Positions 56,308-63,899 of a stretch of DNA of 63,899 nucleotides are shown in pieces. Position 1 is the stretch's first letter; every line of letters begins with the position of its first letter. Source of the DNA: an uncultured Pelagibacteraceae bacterium (lineage in GTDB: Bacteria; Pseudomonadota; Alphaproteobacteria; Pelagibacterales; Pelagibacteraceae); NCBI GenBank assembly GCA_902632445.1, contig CACPCL010000005.1, positions 1-63,899 of the forward strand, written 5' to 3'. A program made the translations under genes and the position numbers. The notes under the pieces are model-generated. The model did no database searches. It had not been told where the DNA came from and saw only the letters and a program-made list of their open reading frames with translations.

Positions 56308-57758
56308 AATGAATTCTTGACTCTTTCAATTGCTCTCTGATTTAATTCAACCTTATACTTTTCATTAAGACTATTATCATGAGATTGATATATTTTATTA
56401 ATTAAATTTAAACGAGCTTTAGCTTCAGATTGTTCGTATTCATTACTGTCTTTTTTTAGACTTTTTAATTCAGTTTTGATTGCTAGCACTAAAAAGCTTT
56501 TTGTTAGGGTATTATTTGTAACCAAGTTGACTTGATTTTCTTCTGTTAAAAAAATTCTTTTAATCATTCTTTCTGTAAAAATTTCATTTTGTTTCAAATT
56601 ATTAATTTTATAATCTTTGATTTCTAATTTATTGTTGGATGCAAATTGTCTAAATTTTTCTTTGTCTAGAGCCCCCATACTTATGTCTTTTAAAATTGAT
56701 GAGTTATTTTCTATCTTATTTTTAAAACTTATTTGTGCTTCCAATGCTTCTTGAACCTCAGGATCGTCTATAGATCTATTTTTCTTTTCTACTTTTGTTA
56801 TTTCAGCCAGATAATATTTATTATCAATATTCACCACTTCTGGTGACTCAGAGAATTTTAAATTATAAATTTTTTTGAATAGTTTATCAGAAATATCTTT
56901 AATCTTATTTTTATTAGCATCCTCCTTTAAAGAATTAACTTTTTCCAAAGTCACTACTTTTAAATTATTATTGAGAGTTGTTTCTTCAAAAGTCTGACCG
57001 TCTAGTACATTATTTTCAATAATGTCTAACTGTTTAAAGAAACTTTCATCAAATTCCTTCTTACCACTAATTATTTCAGGATTAATTTCAGCAAATCGAA
57101 TATTTTTAAACTCTGTGAAAAAAACGTTTTTATTTCTTTCATAAAGTTCTTTTTTTCTATCGTCAGAAGGTTTATTTTTAGAATGATATTTATCTAAATT
57201 AATATATTGAATAGTTTTAATTTGATTTTCTTTATTATACATTTGTCTTACGAGTTTTTCTGGTATTAATATCCCACCTGACAAGGAACTTAAAAACTGT
57301 CTCCTTTTTTCTTGCTCTACTATATTTGACTCAAACTGCGGAGCGGTTAGACCACTTTTTAAAAGAAATTTTTCATATTCCGTTCGTGAAAATTTTTTTT
57401 CTTTAATAAATAACTGATCATTTTTAATTATATCTCTTAAAGCATTATCAGTAATTGTAATACCAAGTTTTTCTATTTCTAATGCCATAACTTTTTTACC
57501 TATGTATTCTGATAAGATTTTTTCGATTAAATCTGTTTTAGGTAAATTTTTTATTTGATTTTCAGGTAGGTTTAATCTTCTCAGATATTCTACAAATTCT
57601 TGCGTACTTACTTTTTCAGAGTCAATAGATGCAATTACATTCTGATTTCCACCCCTGAATACATCACCCATACCCCAGAAAACAAAAGGAAGAATGATTA
57701 TCCCTACCAAAAGTTTTACAAAAAAAGACTTAGAAAATTTACCTATTGAAGTTAACAT
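56304..57758 (-). CDS. PpiD/SurA-type membrane-anchored periplasmic folding factor
   Basis: 484 residues. A short cytoplasmic tip and one transmembrane helix (FFVKLLVGIIILPFVFWGMG, residues 13-32) precede a SurA-like N-terminal chaperone domain (for example SIDSEKVSTQEFVEYLRRL and GLTAPQFESNIVEQEKRRQFL). A parvulin isomerase domain would be expected in the middle but is hard to see, and the protein is shorter than E. coli PpiD (623), so isomerase activity is doubtful. It probably helps newly translocated proteins leave the Sec channel. It is the first gene of the minus-strand run with the trp genes. Confidence 0.8.
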   Translation of the reverse strand: MLTSIGKFSKSFFVKLLVGIIILPFVFWGMGDVFRGGNQNVIASIDSEKVSTQEFVEYLRRLNLPENQIKNLPKTDLIEKILSEYIGKKVMALEIEKLGITITDNALRDIIKNDQLFIKEKKFSRTEYEKFLLKSGLTAPQFESNIVEQEKRRQFLSSLSGGILIPEKLVRQMYNKENQIKTIQYINLDKYHSKNKPSDDRKKELYERNKNVFFTEFKNIRFAEINPEIISGKKEFDESFFKQLDIIENNVLDGQTFEETTLNNNLKVVTLEKVNSLKEDANKNKIKDISDKLFKKIYNLKFSESPEVVNIDNKYYLAEITKVEKKNRSIDDPEVQEALEAQISFKNKIENNSSILKDISMGALDKEKFRQFASNNKLEIKDYKINNLKQNEIFTERMIKRIFLTEENQVNLVTNNTLTKSFLVLAIKTELKSLKKDSNEYEQSEAKARLNLINKIYQSHDNSLNEKYKVELNQRAIERVKNSF

Positions 57759-57823
57759 TGTTATAATTTATTAAGTTCCTAAAATTATACACCTATAGAT
57801 TAAATTTAATATTAAGGCAAATA

Positions 57824-58567
57824 ATGAAATATTTTATTGGAAATTGGAAAATGTTTGGAGTACCAAAATCTATTAATATACTTAACAAAATTAATTCTTT
57901 TTACTTAAAGGACAAGAATTGTAAAAAATATAGAGTTATAGTTACACCTCCTTATACCCTAATAGAGAGTTACTCAAAACATTTTAAGAACAAAAAAATC
58001 ATAATAGGTTCTCAAAATTGTTATCAAAAAGATCACTTTTCGTCTAACACTTCCGCTGTAAGCCCATTTATGATTAAAAGTGTTGGCGCTCAATATACTT
58101 TAGTGGGCCACTCAGACAATAGAATTGAAGGTGATACAAATCATATGTTAAAAAATAAAGTACACTTTGCTTTAAAAAATAATTTGAAAGTCGTCTTTTG
58201 TATTGGAGAAAATAAAAAAGAAAAACAAAACAAAAAGACATTAAACGTATTGACAAGGCAAATTTCGCAAGTTTTAGATAAAAACTTAAAAAAAAATAAT
58301 ATTATTGTAGCTTACGAACCGATTTGGTCAATTGGAACAGGCAAAATACCCAGTTCTATGGAACTTGAGAAAACAATTATTCATATAAAAAAAGTTTTGA
58401 AAACTACATTTAAATCTAAAAGCCCTGCAGTTCTTTATGGCGGATCGGTTGATGGAAGTAATGTGAAAATATTTAAAAAAATTAAAGAAATTGATGGTTT
58501 TTTAATTGGAGGAGCATCAAAATCTTCTAAAAAATTTATTGATATAATAAAGAATTACTATAGATAA
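57824..58567 (+). CDS. tpiA: Triosephosphate isomerase
   Basis: Interconverts dihydroxyacetone phosphate and glyceraldehyde 3-phosphate. It has 247 residues with the substrate-binding GNWKM at the N-terminus, catalytic His in VGHSDNR, catalytic Glu in AYEPIWSIGTGK and the C-terminal LYGGSV and IGGAS phosphate-binding loops. It diverges from the ppiD-like gene over 65 bases that contain TATAAT-like hexamers. Confidence 0.97.
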   Translation: MKYFIGNWKMFGVPKSINILNKINSFYLKDKNCKKYRVIVTPPYTLIESYSKHFKNKKIIIGSQNCYQKDHFSSNTSAVSPFMIKSVGAQYTLVGHSDNRIEGDTNHMLKNKVHFALKNNLKVVFCIGENKKEKQNKKTLNVLTRQISQVLDKNLKKNNIIVAYEPIWSIGTGKIPSSMELEKTIIHIKKVLKTTFKSKSPAVLYGGSVDGSNVKIFKKIKEIDGFLIGGASKSSKKFIDIIKNYYR

Positions 58568-58572
58568 GCATC

Positions 58573-58872
58573 ATGGAAAGTTTACTTATATTTGTAAATA
58601 TAATCTTAGCTATAATATTAATTATTATCATATTATTACAAAGGTCAGAGGGAGGAGCCTTGGGCCTCGGTGTTTCACAAGATAATTTCACGTCAGCAAG
58701 ATCTGTCGGGACTTTCTTAACTAAATTTACCTCAATTATTGCGGCTTTATTTATTATTTGCAGTATTGCTATTGTTGCTATTTCAAGAGATGAACTTCGT
58801 GAAACACAATCAGTTTTAGAAAAAGAAGAAGAAGAAAATTCGAACCTTCCACAAATACCTCAATCGAAGTAA
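58573..58872 (+). CDS. secG: Preprotein translocase subunit SecG
   Basis: Small Sec-channel subunit of 99 residues with two transmembrane helices (about 4-21 and 49-70) and the family loop QRSEGGALGLG between them, then a short acidic tail. It follows tpiA by 5 bases, the usual alphaproteobacterial order tpiA-secG-pyrG. Confidence 0.94.
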   Translation: MESLLIFVNIILAIILIIIILLQRSEGGALGLGVSQDNFTSARSVGTFLTKFTSIIAALFIICSIAIVAISRDELRETQSVLEKEEEENSNLPQIPQSK

Positions 58873-58916
58873 TTAAGACTTTGTATTTATTAAGTAATGA
58901 AGTATAACATACTTCC

Positions 58917-60539
58917 ATGGCGCGATATATTTTCGTAACTGGCGGCGTGGTTTCATCTTTAGGAAAAGGATTATCTTCTGCATCATTAGCTTACTTGTTG
59001 CAGTCAAGAGGCTACAAAGTAAGAATTAGAAAACTTGATCCTTATTTAAATATTGACCCTGGAACGATGAGTCCCTTTCAACATGGTGAAGTTTATGTAA
59101 CAGATGATGGAGCAGAAACTGATTTAGATTTAGGACATTATGAAAGATTTTCAGGAATATCAGCAAAAAAAACAGACAATATAACAACCGGAAAAATTTA
59201 TAATGACGTTTTAAAAAGAGAAAGACAGGGAAAATACTTAGGAAAAACAGTTCAAGTTATTCCACACATTACTAATAGAATTAAAGAATTTATAAAAAAT
59301 GATGTAGCAAAAGAGGATTTTGTTATTTGTGAAATTGGCGGGACAGTAGGTGATATTGAAAGTTTACCTTTCCTGGAGGCTATAAGACAATTTTCAAATG
59401 AAATAGGTAGAATTAAAACTTTATTTATTCATTTGACTTTAGTTCCTTATATGAAAGCATCTGATGAAATAAAGACAAAACCCACACAACATTCAGTTAA
59501 AGAATTAAGGAGTATCGGTATTCAGCCAGATATTATTATCTGCAGATCAGAAAGAACAATTCCTTTAGACCAAAGAAAAAAAATTTCATTATTCTGTAAT
59601 GTGGGAATAGAGGATGTTATAGAAACCGTTGATGTAAAAACTATTTATGAAGCTCCTATAAGTTTTAATAAACAAAAACTTGATGAGAGAGTTCTTAAAT
59701 TTTTCAAAATAAAATCAAAAAAGAAAGTTAATCTTCTGCCCTGGAAGAAAATTACTCAATTAGTTTTAAATACTAAAAATAAAGTAAATATTGCAATAAT
59801 TGGTAAATATGTAGAACTCAAGGATGCATATAAATCTCTAGATGAAGCACTAACGCATGGCGGGATTGCAAACAATTTTAAGGTTAAAATAATAAGGATT
59901 GAATCTGATGTTTTAAAAAAAAGTGAAATTAAAGATAAATTAAAAGATGTTGATGGAGTTTTGATACCAGGAGGATTTGGTAAAAGAGGAACAGAAGGAA
60001 AAATTGCAGCTATCAATTATGCAAGAATGAATAAAATCCCTTTTTTAGGAATCTGCTTTGGTATGCAAATGGCTGTCATAGAGTTTGCAAGAAATAAATT
60101 AAATATAAAAAATGCAACATCAAGTGAATTTGGGTCATCTAAAGCATCTGTAATTGGTTTGATTAGCGAATGGACAAAAGATGGAAAATTAATGAAAGGA
60201 ACTGATAAAGAACTTGGCGGAACTATGCGTTTAGGTAGTTATGAAGCAAGACTTAAAAAAGACACAAAAATAAGTAAAATTTATAAATCTTTGAGAGTAT
60301 TTGAAAGACATCGACATAGGTATGAAGTTAATATTAATTATAAAAAGGACTTTGAAAACAAAGGGATGATTTTTTCGGGTTTGTCACCAGATAATAAACT
60401 ACCAGAAATTATAGAGTTAAAAGATCACCCTTGGTTTATAGGTGTTCAGTTTCATCCAGAATTTAAATCTAGACCTTTAGCGCCACATCCTTTATTCTCA
60501 TCTTTTATAAAAGCCGCAATAATCAATTCAAAAAAATGA
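58917..60539 (+). CDS. pyrG: CTP synthase
   Basis: Converts UTP to CTP using glutamine. It has 540 residues: an N-terminal synthetase domain with [16 protein letters not shown] and [18 protein letters not shown], and a C-terminal class I glutaminase domain with the nucleophile in LGICFGMQM and the His-Glu pair in [12 protein letters not shown]. It overlaps kdsA by 4 bases. Confidence 0.98.
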   Translation: MARYIFVTGGVVSSLGKGLSSASLAYLLQSRGYKVRIRKLDPYLNIDPGTMSPFQHGEVYVTDDGAETDLDLGHYERFSGISAKKTDNITTGKIYNDVLKRERQGKYLGKTVQVIPHITNRIKEFIKNDVAKEDFVICEIGGTVGDIESLPFLEAIRQFSNEIGRIKTLFIHLTLVPYMKASDEIKTKPTQHSVKELRSIGIQPDIIICRSERTIPLDQRKKISLFCNVGIEDVIETVDVKTIYEAPISFNKQKLDERVLKFFKIKSKKKVNLLPWKKITQLVLNTKNKVNIAIIGKYVELKDAYKSLDEALTHGGIANNFKVKIIRIESDVLKKSEIKDKLKDVDGVLIPGGFGKRGTEGKIAAINYARMNKIPFLGICFGMQMAVIEFARNKLNIKNATSSEFGSSKASVIGLISEWTKDGKLMKGTDKELGGTMRLGSYEARLKKDTKISKIYKSLRVFERHRHRYEVNINYKKDFENKGMIFSGLSPDNKLPEIIELKDHPWFIGVQFHPEFKSRPLAPHPLFSSFIKAAIINSKK

Positions 60540-61357
60540 ATAATCATAAAGTAAAATGCTCTAATTTCGAAATCGCTAATAACAAACCATTTACTCTTAT
60601 AGCTGGACCTTGCCAACTTGAAAGTGAAGAACATGCTTTAAAAATCTCAAATGAATTGAAAGAAATTACTAAAGAACTAGGAATAAATTTAATTTACAAA
60701 ACTTCATTTGATAAAGCTAATCGAACAAGCTTAAAGGGTAAAAGAGGATTAGGTTTAGACAAATCACTACCAATATTTGATAAAATCAGAAAAGAGGTGG
60801 GAGTCCCAGTTTTAACTGATATACACTCATCCGAACAATGTTCAATAGTTGCAAATCATGTAGATGTTTTACAAATTCCAGCATTTTTGTGTAGACAAAC
60901 AGATTTACTTATTGCTGCAGCTAAAACTGGAAAAATAATTAATGTCAAGAAAGGACAATTTTTAGCTCCTTGGGATATGGCCAATGTAATTAAAAAAATC
61001 GAAGACTCTGGAAATAAAAATATTTTAATAACTGAGCGAGGCGCAAGCTTTGGTTATAATACTCTTGTATCAGATATGAGGGCTTTGCCAATAATGTCAA
61101 AATTTGGTTTCCCTATAGTTTTTGATGCTACTCATTCAGTACAGCAACCGGGAGGCATGGGAGAAAGAAGTGGCGGCCAGAGAGAGTTTGTTCCTTTTTT
61201 AGCTCGTGCAGCTATTGCGGTAGGAGTAGGAGCAATCTTCATAGAAACTCACGAAGACCCAGACAATGCTCCCTCAGATGGTCCCAACATGGTTCCTTTA
61301 AATGAAGTGAAAACTTTATTAAAAAAATTAATTGAGATTGATAAAATAGTAAAATAA
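60536..61357 (+). CDS. kdsA: 3-deoxy-8-phosphooctulonate synthase
   Basis: Makes KDO 8-phosphate from arabinose 5-phosphate and PEP, for the inner core of lipopolysaccharide. It has 273 residues with [30 protein letters not shown] and [12 protein letters not shown]. With the lpx genes it indicates that this organism makes a KDO-containing lipid A core. Confidence 0.97.
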   Translation: MNNHKVKCSNFEIANNKPFTLIAGPCQLESEEHALKISNELKEITKELGINLIYKTSFDKANRTSLKGKRGLGLDKSLPIFDKIRKEVGVPVLTDIHSSEQCSIVANHVDVLQIPAFLCRQTDLLIAAAKTGKIINVKKGQFLAPWDMANVIKKIEDSGNKNILITERGASFGYNTLVSDMRALPIMSKFGFPIVFDATHSVQQPGGMGERSGGQREFVPFLARAAIAVGVGAIFIETHEDPDNAPSDGPNMVPLNEVKTLLKKLIEIDKIVK

Positions 61358-61359
61358 AA

Positions 61360-62616
61360 ATGGCGAAGATTAAGACAGTAAAAGGCAGGCAAGTCTTTGA
61401 TAGCAGAGGAAACCCTACTGTAGAGGCAGAGGTAATTTTAGAAAATGGCATTTCTGCTACTGCCATATCACCTTCAGGTGCATCGACTGGTGCATTCGAG
61501 GCGCATGAATTAAGAGATAAAGATAAAAATAAATTTTTAGGCAAAAGTGTCAACATTGCAGTTGAAAATATAAATAAAAAAATTTTTGATAAATTAAGCG
61601 GACTAAACTCAGATGATCAAAAAAATATTGATCAAGCATTAATAGATTTGGATGGAAGTGAAAATAAAGAAAAATTAGGAGCAAATTCCACTTTAGCTGT
61701 TTCTTTAGCTAATTCTAAATGTTCAGCGTTAAACAAAAACAAACCTCTTTTTAAAAATTTAGGAAATAATTTTTCTATACCTATTCCCTTAATGAATATT
61801 ATTAATGGTGGAGCTCACGCAGATAATGATTTAAATATTCAAGAATTTATGGTTAGGCCTGACTCAGCAAAAAATTTTATGGATGCTATTGAGAAATGTT
61901 ATTTAGTAATTCAAAATTTAAAAAAAATATTAAAGTCAAAGAAAATGCTAACAAATGTCGGAGACGAAGGTGGATTTGCTCCCTCTATAAGTACTAATGA
62001 AGAAGCTTTAGAATTAATTGTTGATGCAATCGAAAGATCAAAATTAAGTCCAGGAAAAGATGTAGTTGTTTGTCTAGATGTTGCTGCTAATGAGTTGAAA
62101 AATGAAAAAGGAGAATATTCAGTTCAATCAAAAAATTACGCACCTGTTGAACAAACTATAAGTTATTACAAGAAATTAATCTCAAATTACCCAATTAAAT
62201 CTATCGAAGATCCATTTGCAGAAGAAGATTGGAAATCTTGGAAAAAATTAACAAATGAAATAGGAAAAGATGTTCAAATAGTGGGTGATGATTTATTTGT
62301 AACAAACTCTAAACGTCTTGATAAAGGTATTAAAGATAAGTCAGCTAATTGTATTCTGGTGAAACCAAATCAAATTGGGACATTGACTGAGACTTTAGAA
62401 GTAGTCAAAATGGCAAAAGCAGCAAAATTTAACACTATAATTTCACATAGATCAGGAGATACCGAAGATACATTTATTGCCGATTTGGCTGCAGCGACAA
62501 TGTCCTCTCAAATTAAAACCGGATCCTTAGCAAGATCCGAAAGAGTAGCTAAATATAACAGATTATTGCGCATCGAAGAAGAACTTGGCAATCAAGCTAA
62601 AATGGCTAAGATCTAG
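61360..62616 (+). CDS. eno: Enolase
   Basis: Converts 2-phosphoglycerate to PEP. It has 418 residues with PSGASTGAFEA, NGGAHADNDLNIQEF, VGDDLFVTN and SHRSGDTEDTFIADLA, so all metal and catalytic residues are in place. It begins 3 bases after kdsA; PEP is also a kdsA substrate. Confidence 0.98.
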   Translation: MAKIKTVKGRQVFDSRGNPTVEAEVILENGISATAISPSGASTGAFEAHELRDKDKNKFLGKSVNIAVENINKKIFDKLSGLNSDDQKNIDQALIDLDGSENKEKLGANSTLAVSLANSKCSALNKNKPLFKNLGNNFSIPIPLMNIINGGAHADNDLNIQEFMVRPDSAKNFMDAIEKCYLVIQNLKKILKSKKMLTNVGDEGGFAPSISTNEEALELIVDAIERSKLSPGKDVVVCLDVAANELKNEKGEYSVQSKNYAPVEQTISYYKKLISNYPIKSIEDPFAEEDWKSWKKLTNEIGKDVQIVGDDLFVTNSKRLDKGIKDKSANCILVKPNQIGTLTETLEVVKMAKAAKFNTIISHRSGDTEDTFIADLAAATMSSQIKTGSLARSERVAKYNRLLRIEEELGNQAKMAKI

Positions 62617-62619
62617 CTT

Positions 62620-62913
62620 ATGCGACTAATTGAAAGTTTAAAAAAAAAAAAATTTGTATTATTCAACATTTTTTTTACTCTCTATATAGGTATTAATCTA
62701 ATTGGGGGTGAAAGAGGCCTTATATCTTACTTTGATAAAAAAAGTATTCACAAGGATTTAGTGAAAAAAGAAAAAAACTTAAAGATAAAATTAGAAGAGC
62801 TTGAACACAAAATATCTTTAGTTAAAAATAATGATATAGATTACTTAGACATGCTTTATAGAGAAAAATTTAGATACGGAACAAAAGAAGAAATTATAAT
62901 TAAATTAAGATGA
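62620..62913 (+). CDS. ftsB: FtsB/DivIC-type septum formation initiator
   Basis: 97 residues: a short basic start, one transmembrane helix (about 12-30, [19 protein letters not shown]), then a charged coiled coil (about 40-70) and the family-like ending [14 protein letters not shown]. It would form the FtsB/L/Q division subcomplex. The gene is placed right after eno, where alphaproteobacteria keep this family. A 13-A run (62640-62652) near the start could be slippage-prone. It overlaps lipA by 4 bases. Confidence 0.82.
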   Translation: MRLIESLKKKKFVLFNIFFTLYIGINLIGGERGLISYFDKKSIHKDLVKKEKNLKIKLEELEHKISLVKNNDIDYLDMLYREKFRYGTKEEIIIKLR

Positions 62914-63854
62914 ACAAAAAACTTAGACATCCAGAGAAAATTAATAAACCTTTTAATCCTATAAAAAAAAAACCAGAGTGGATTAGATCAAAAATTGTAG
63001 ATTCGCAAATTTTCTTTCAAACTAAACAAGTAGTTAATCAAAACAATCTAGTAACTGTTTGTCAGGAAGCTAACTGTCCAAATATAACAGAGTGTTGGAG
63101 TAAAAAACATGCAACCTTTATGATCATGGGAGACACGTGTACAAGAGCATGTGCATTTTGTGATGTCAGAACCGGAAAACCTAATGACCTTGATATTTTC
63201 GAACCAGCAAAAATTGCTAAGGCAGTTCAAAGCTTAAATTTAAAACATGTAGTCATAACTTCAGTTGACAGAGATGATTTAAAAGATGGTGGATCTGAAC
63301 ATTTTTACAAAGTTGTAAAAGCTACTAGGGAAAAAAATCCAAAAACATCCATAGAAGTTTTAACACCAGACTTTCTAAGAAAAGGAGAAGCATATAAAAA
63401 AGTTTTAGAAGCTGATCTAGATGTTTTTAATCATAATATAGAAACAGTGCCTAGACTATACACAACAGTCAGACCAGGAGCGCGTTATTTTGCTTCATTA
63501 GAACTTTTGAAAAATGCAAAAAAATCAAATAAAAAAATTTTTACCAAATCAGGAATAATGGTTGGCTTAGGTGAAAATAAAGAAGAAATAATTCAAGTTA
63601 TGGATGATCTAAGATCTGCTGAAGTTGATTTTATTACCATCGGTCAGTACTTACAGCCATCTCCAAAGCATCATCCATTAGACCGTTATTATCATCCTGA
63701 TGAATTTAAAGAGTTCGAGTTAATTGCAAAGACAAAAGGGTTTTTACTTGTTTCTTCATCGCCTTTAACAAGATCTTCGTATCATGCAGATGAAGATTTT
63801 AGAAAGTTACAGGACGCAAGAAATAAACAGCTTGAATGTCATCAGCATCAATAA
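62910..63854 (+). CDS. lipA: Lipoyl synthase
   Basis: Radical SAM enzyme that inserts two sulfurs into octanoyl groups of lipoyl domains. It has 314 residues. The auxiliary cluster has Cys residues in [13 protein letters not shown], the radical SAM cluster in [10 protein letters not shown], and the conserved C-terminal Arg-Ser-Ser in TRSSYHADE. Its start overlaps the ftsB-like gene, so the pdh genes often found between them are absent at this site. Confidence 0.97.
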   Translation: MNKKLRHPEKINKPFNPIKKKPEWIRSKIVDSQIFFQTKQVVNQNNLVTVCQEANCPNITECWSKKHATFMIMGDTCTRACAFCDVRTGKPNDLDIFEPAKIAKAVQSLNLKHVVITSVDRDDLKDGGSEHFYKVVKATREKNPKTSIEVLTPDFLRKGEAYKKVLEADLDVFNHNIETVPRLYTTVRPGARYFASLELLKNAKKSNKKIFTKSGIMVGLGENKEEIIQVMDDLRSAEVDFITIGQYLQPSPKHHPLDRYYHPDEFKEFELIAKTKGFLLVSSSPLTRSSYHADEDFRKLQDARNKQLECHQHQ

Positions 63855-63899
63855 AAAAAATTATCCCTTGTAAAAAAGAACAGTTAGTTGAAATGGTTC
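63836..63899 (+). CDS. Start of a probable RatA/COQ10-family protein (partial, right edge)
   Basis: An ATG at 63836, inside the lipA 3' end, opens a frame that runs to the window edge: [20 protein letters not shown], 21 codons visible. The pattern of a basic beta-strand, then IIPxxxEQLxEMV resembles the N-terminus of START-domain proteins of the RatA/coenzyme Q-binding family, which follow lipA in many alphaproteobacteria. The evidence is a short match plus position. Confidence 0.5.
   Translation, partial: MSSASIKKIIPCKKEQLVEMV

Overview
The window looks like a chromosome segment of a streamlined, very A+T-rich alphaproteobacterium, most likely of the SAR11 (Pelagibacterales) type. The basis is the strong A+T bias with long A and T runs, the near absence of spacer DNA, many 1-20 base overlaps between genes, and gene strings typical of alphaproteobacteria (tig-clpP-clpX-lon; nuoA-N-birA-coaX-rnj-DUF1467-proS-lolC-lolD-dnaE; rpsB-tsf-frr-uppS-cdsA-dxr-bamA-skp-lpxD-fabZ-lpxA-lpxI-lpxB). 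The assignment is inference; no rRNA gene is present.

Layout. 1-1054: the end of an integrated element, with a tyrosine recombinase, an intact tRNA-Leu(UAG), direct repeats that look like integrase arm sites, and then the 3' half of a second tRNA-Leu(UAG) whose 5' half has been replaced. This reads as an attR junction with the crossover in the anticodon loop. 1055-6828: proteostasis block (trigger factor, ClpP, ClpX, Lon), with a heat-shock-type promoter in front of lon. 6829-10323: a two-gene sugar module, a GT17 glycosyltransferase divergent from an 850-residue fusion of sugar epimerase, cupin and C-methyltransferase. 10313-11109: a zinc-ribbon membrane protein, tRNA-Val and tRNA-Asp.

11275-35007: one unbroken co-directional run of about 24 kb holding all fourteen complex I genes (nuoA-N), then biotin ligase, pantothenate kinase, RNase J, a small membrane protein, ProRS, lipoprotein-export ABC genes and the replicative polymerase DnaE. 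35008-48677: translation and envelope block, with ribosomal protein S2 (structured leader), EF-Ts, RRF, isoprenoid and phospholipid synthesis, the outer-membrane assembly proteins BamA and Skp, and the lipid A pathway, interrupted by a PQQ-type sugar dehydrogenase; it ends with an HDAC-family deacetylase. pyrH and rseP, normally found inside this string, are absent from it.

48660-49570: a candidate 40-residue membrane protein on the minus strand and a two-helix protein with a Pro-Glu repeat. 49572-57758 (minus strand): ppiD-like chaperone, trpE-G-D-C, then lexA, gltX and a RecB/Cas4-like nuclease; a perfect alphaproteobacterial SOS box lies in front of lexA. 57824-63899 (plus strand): tpiA, secG, pyrG, kdsA, eno, an ftsB-like gene, lipA and the start of a probable ratA/COQ10-family gene.

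Most of the window is housekeeping. The parts that deserve attention are the element junction at tRNA-Leu, the triple-domain sugar enzyme, the LexA-linked nuclease, the Pro-Glu repeat protein, and several candidate regulatory sites.
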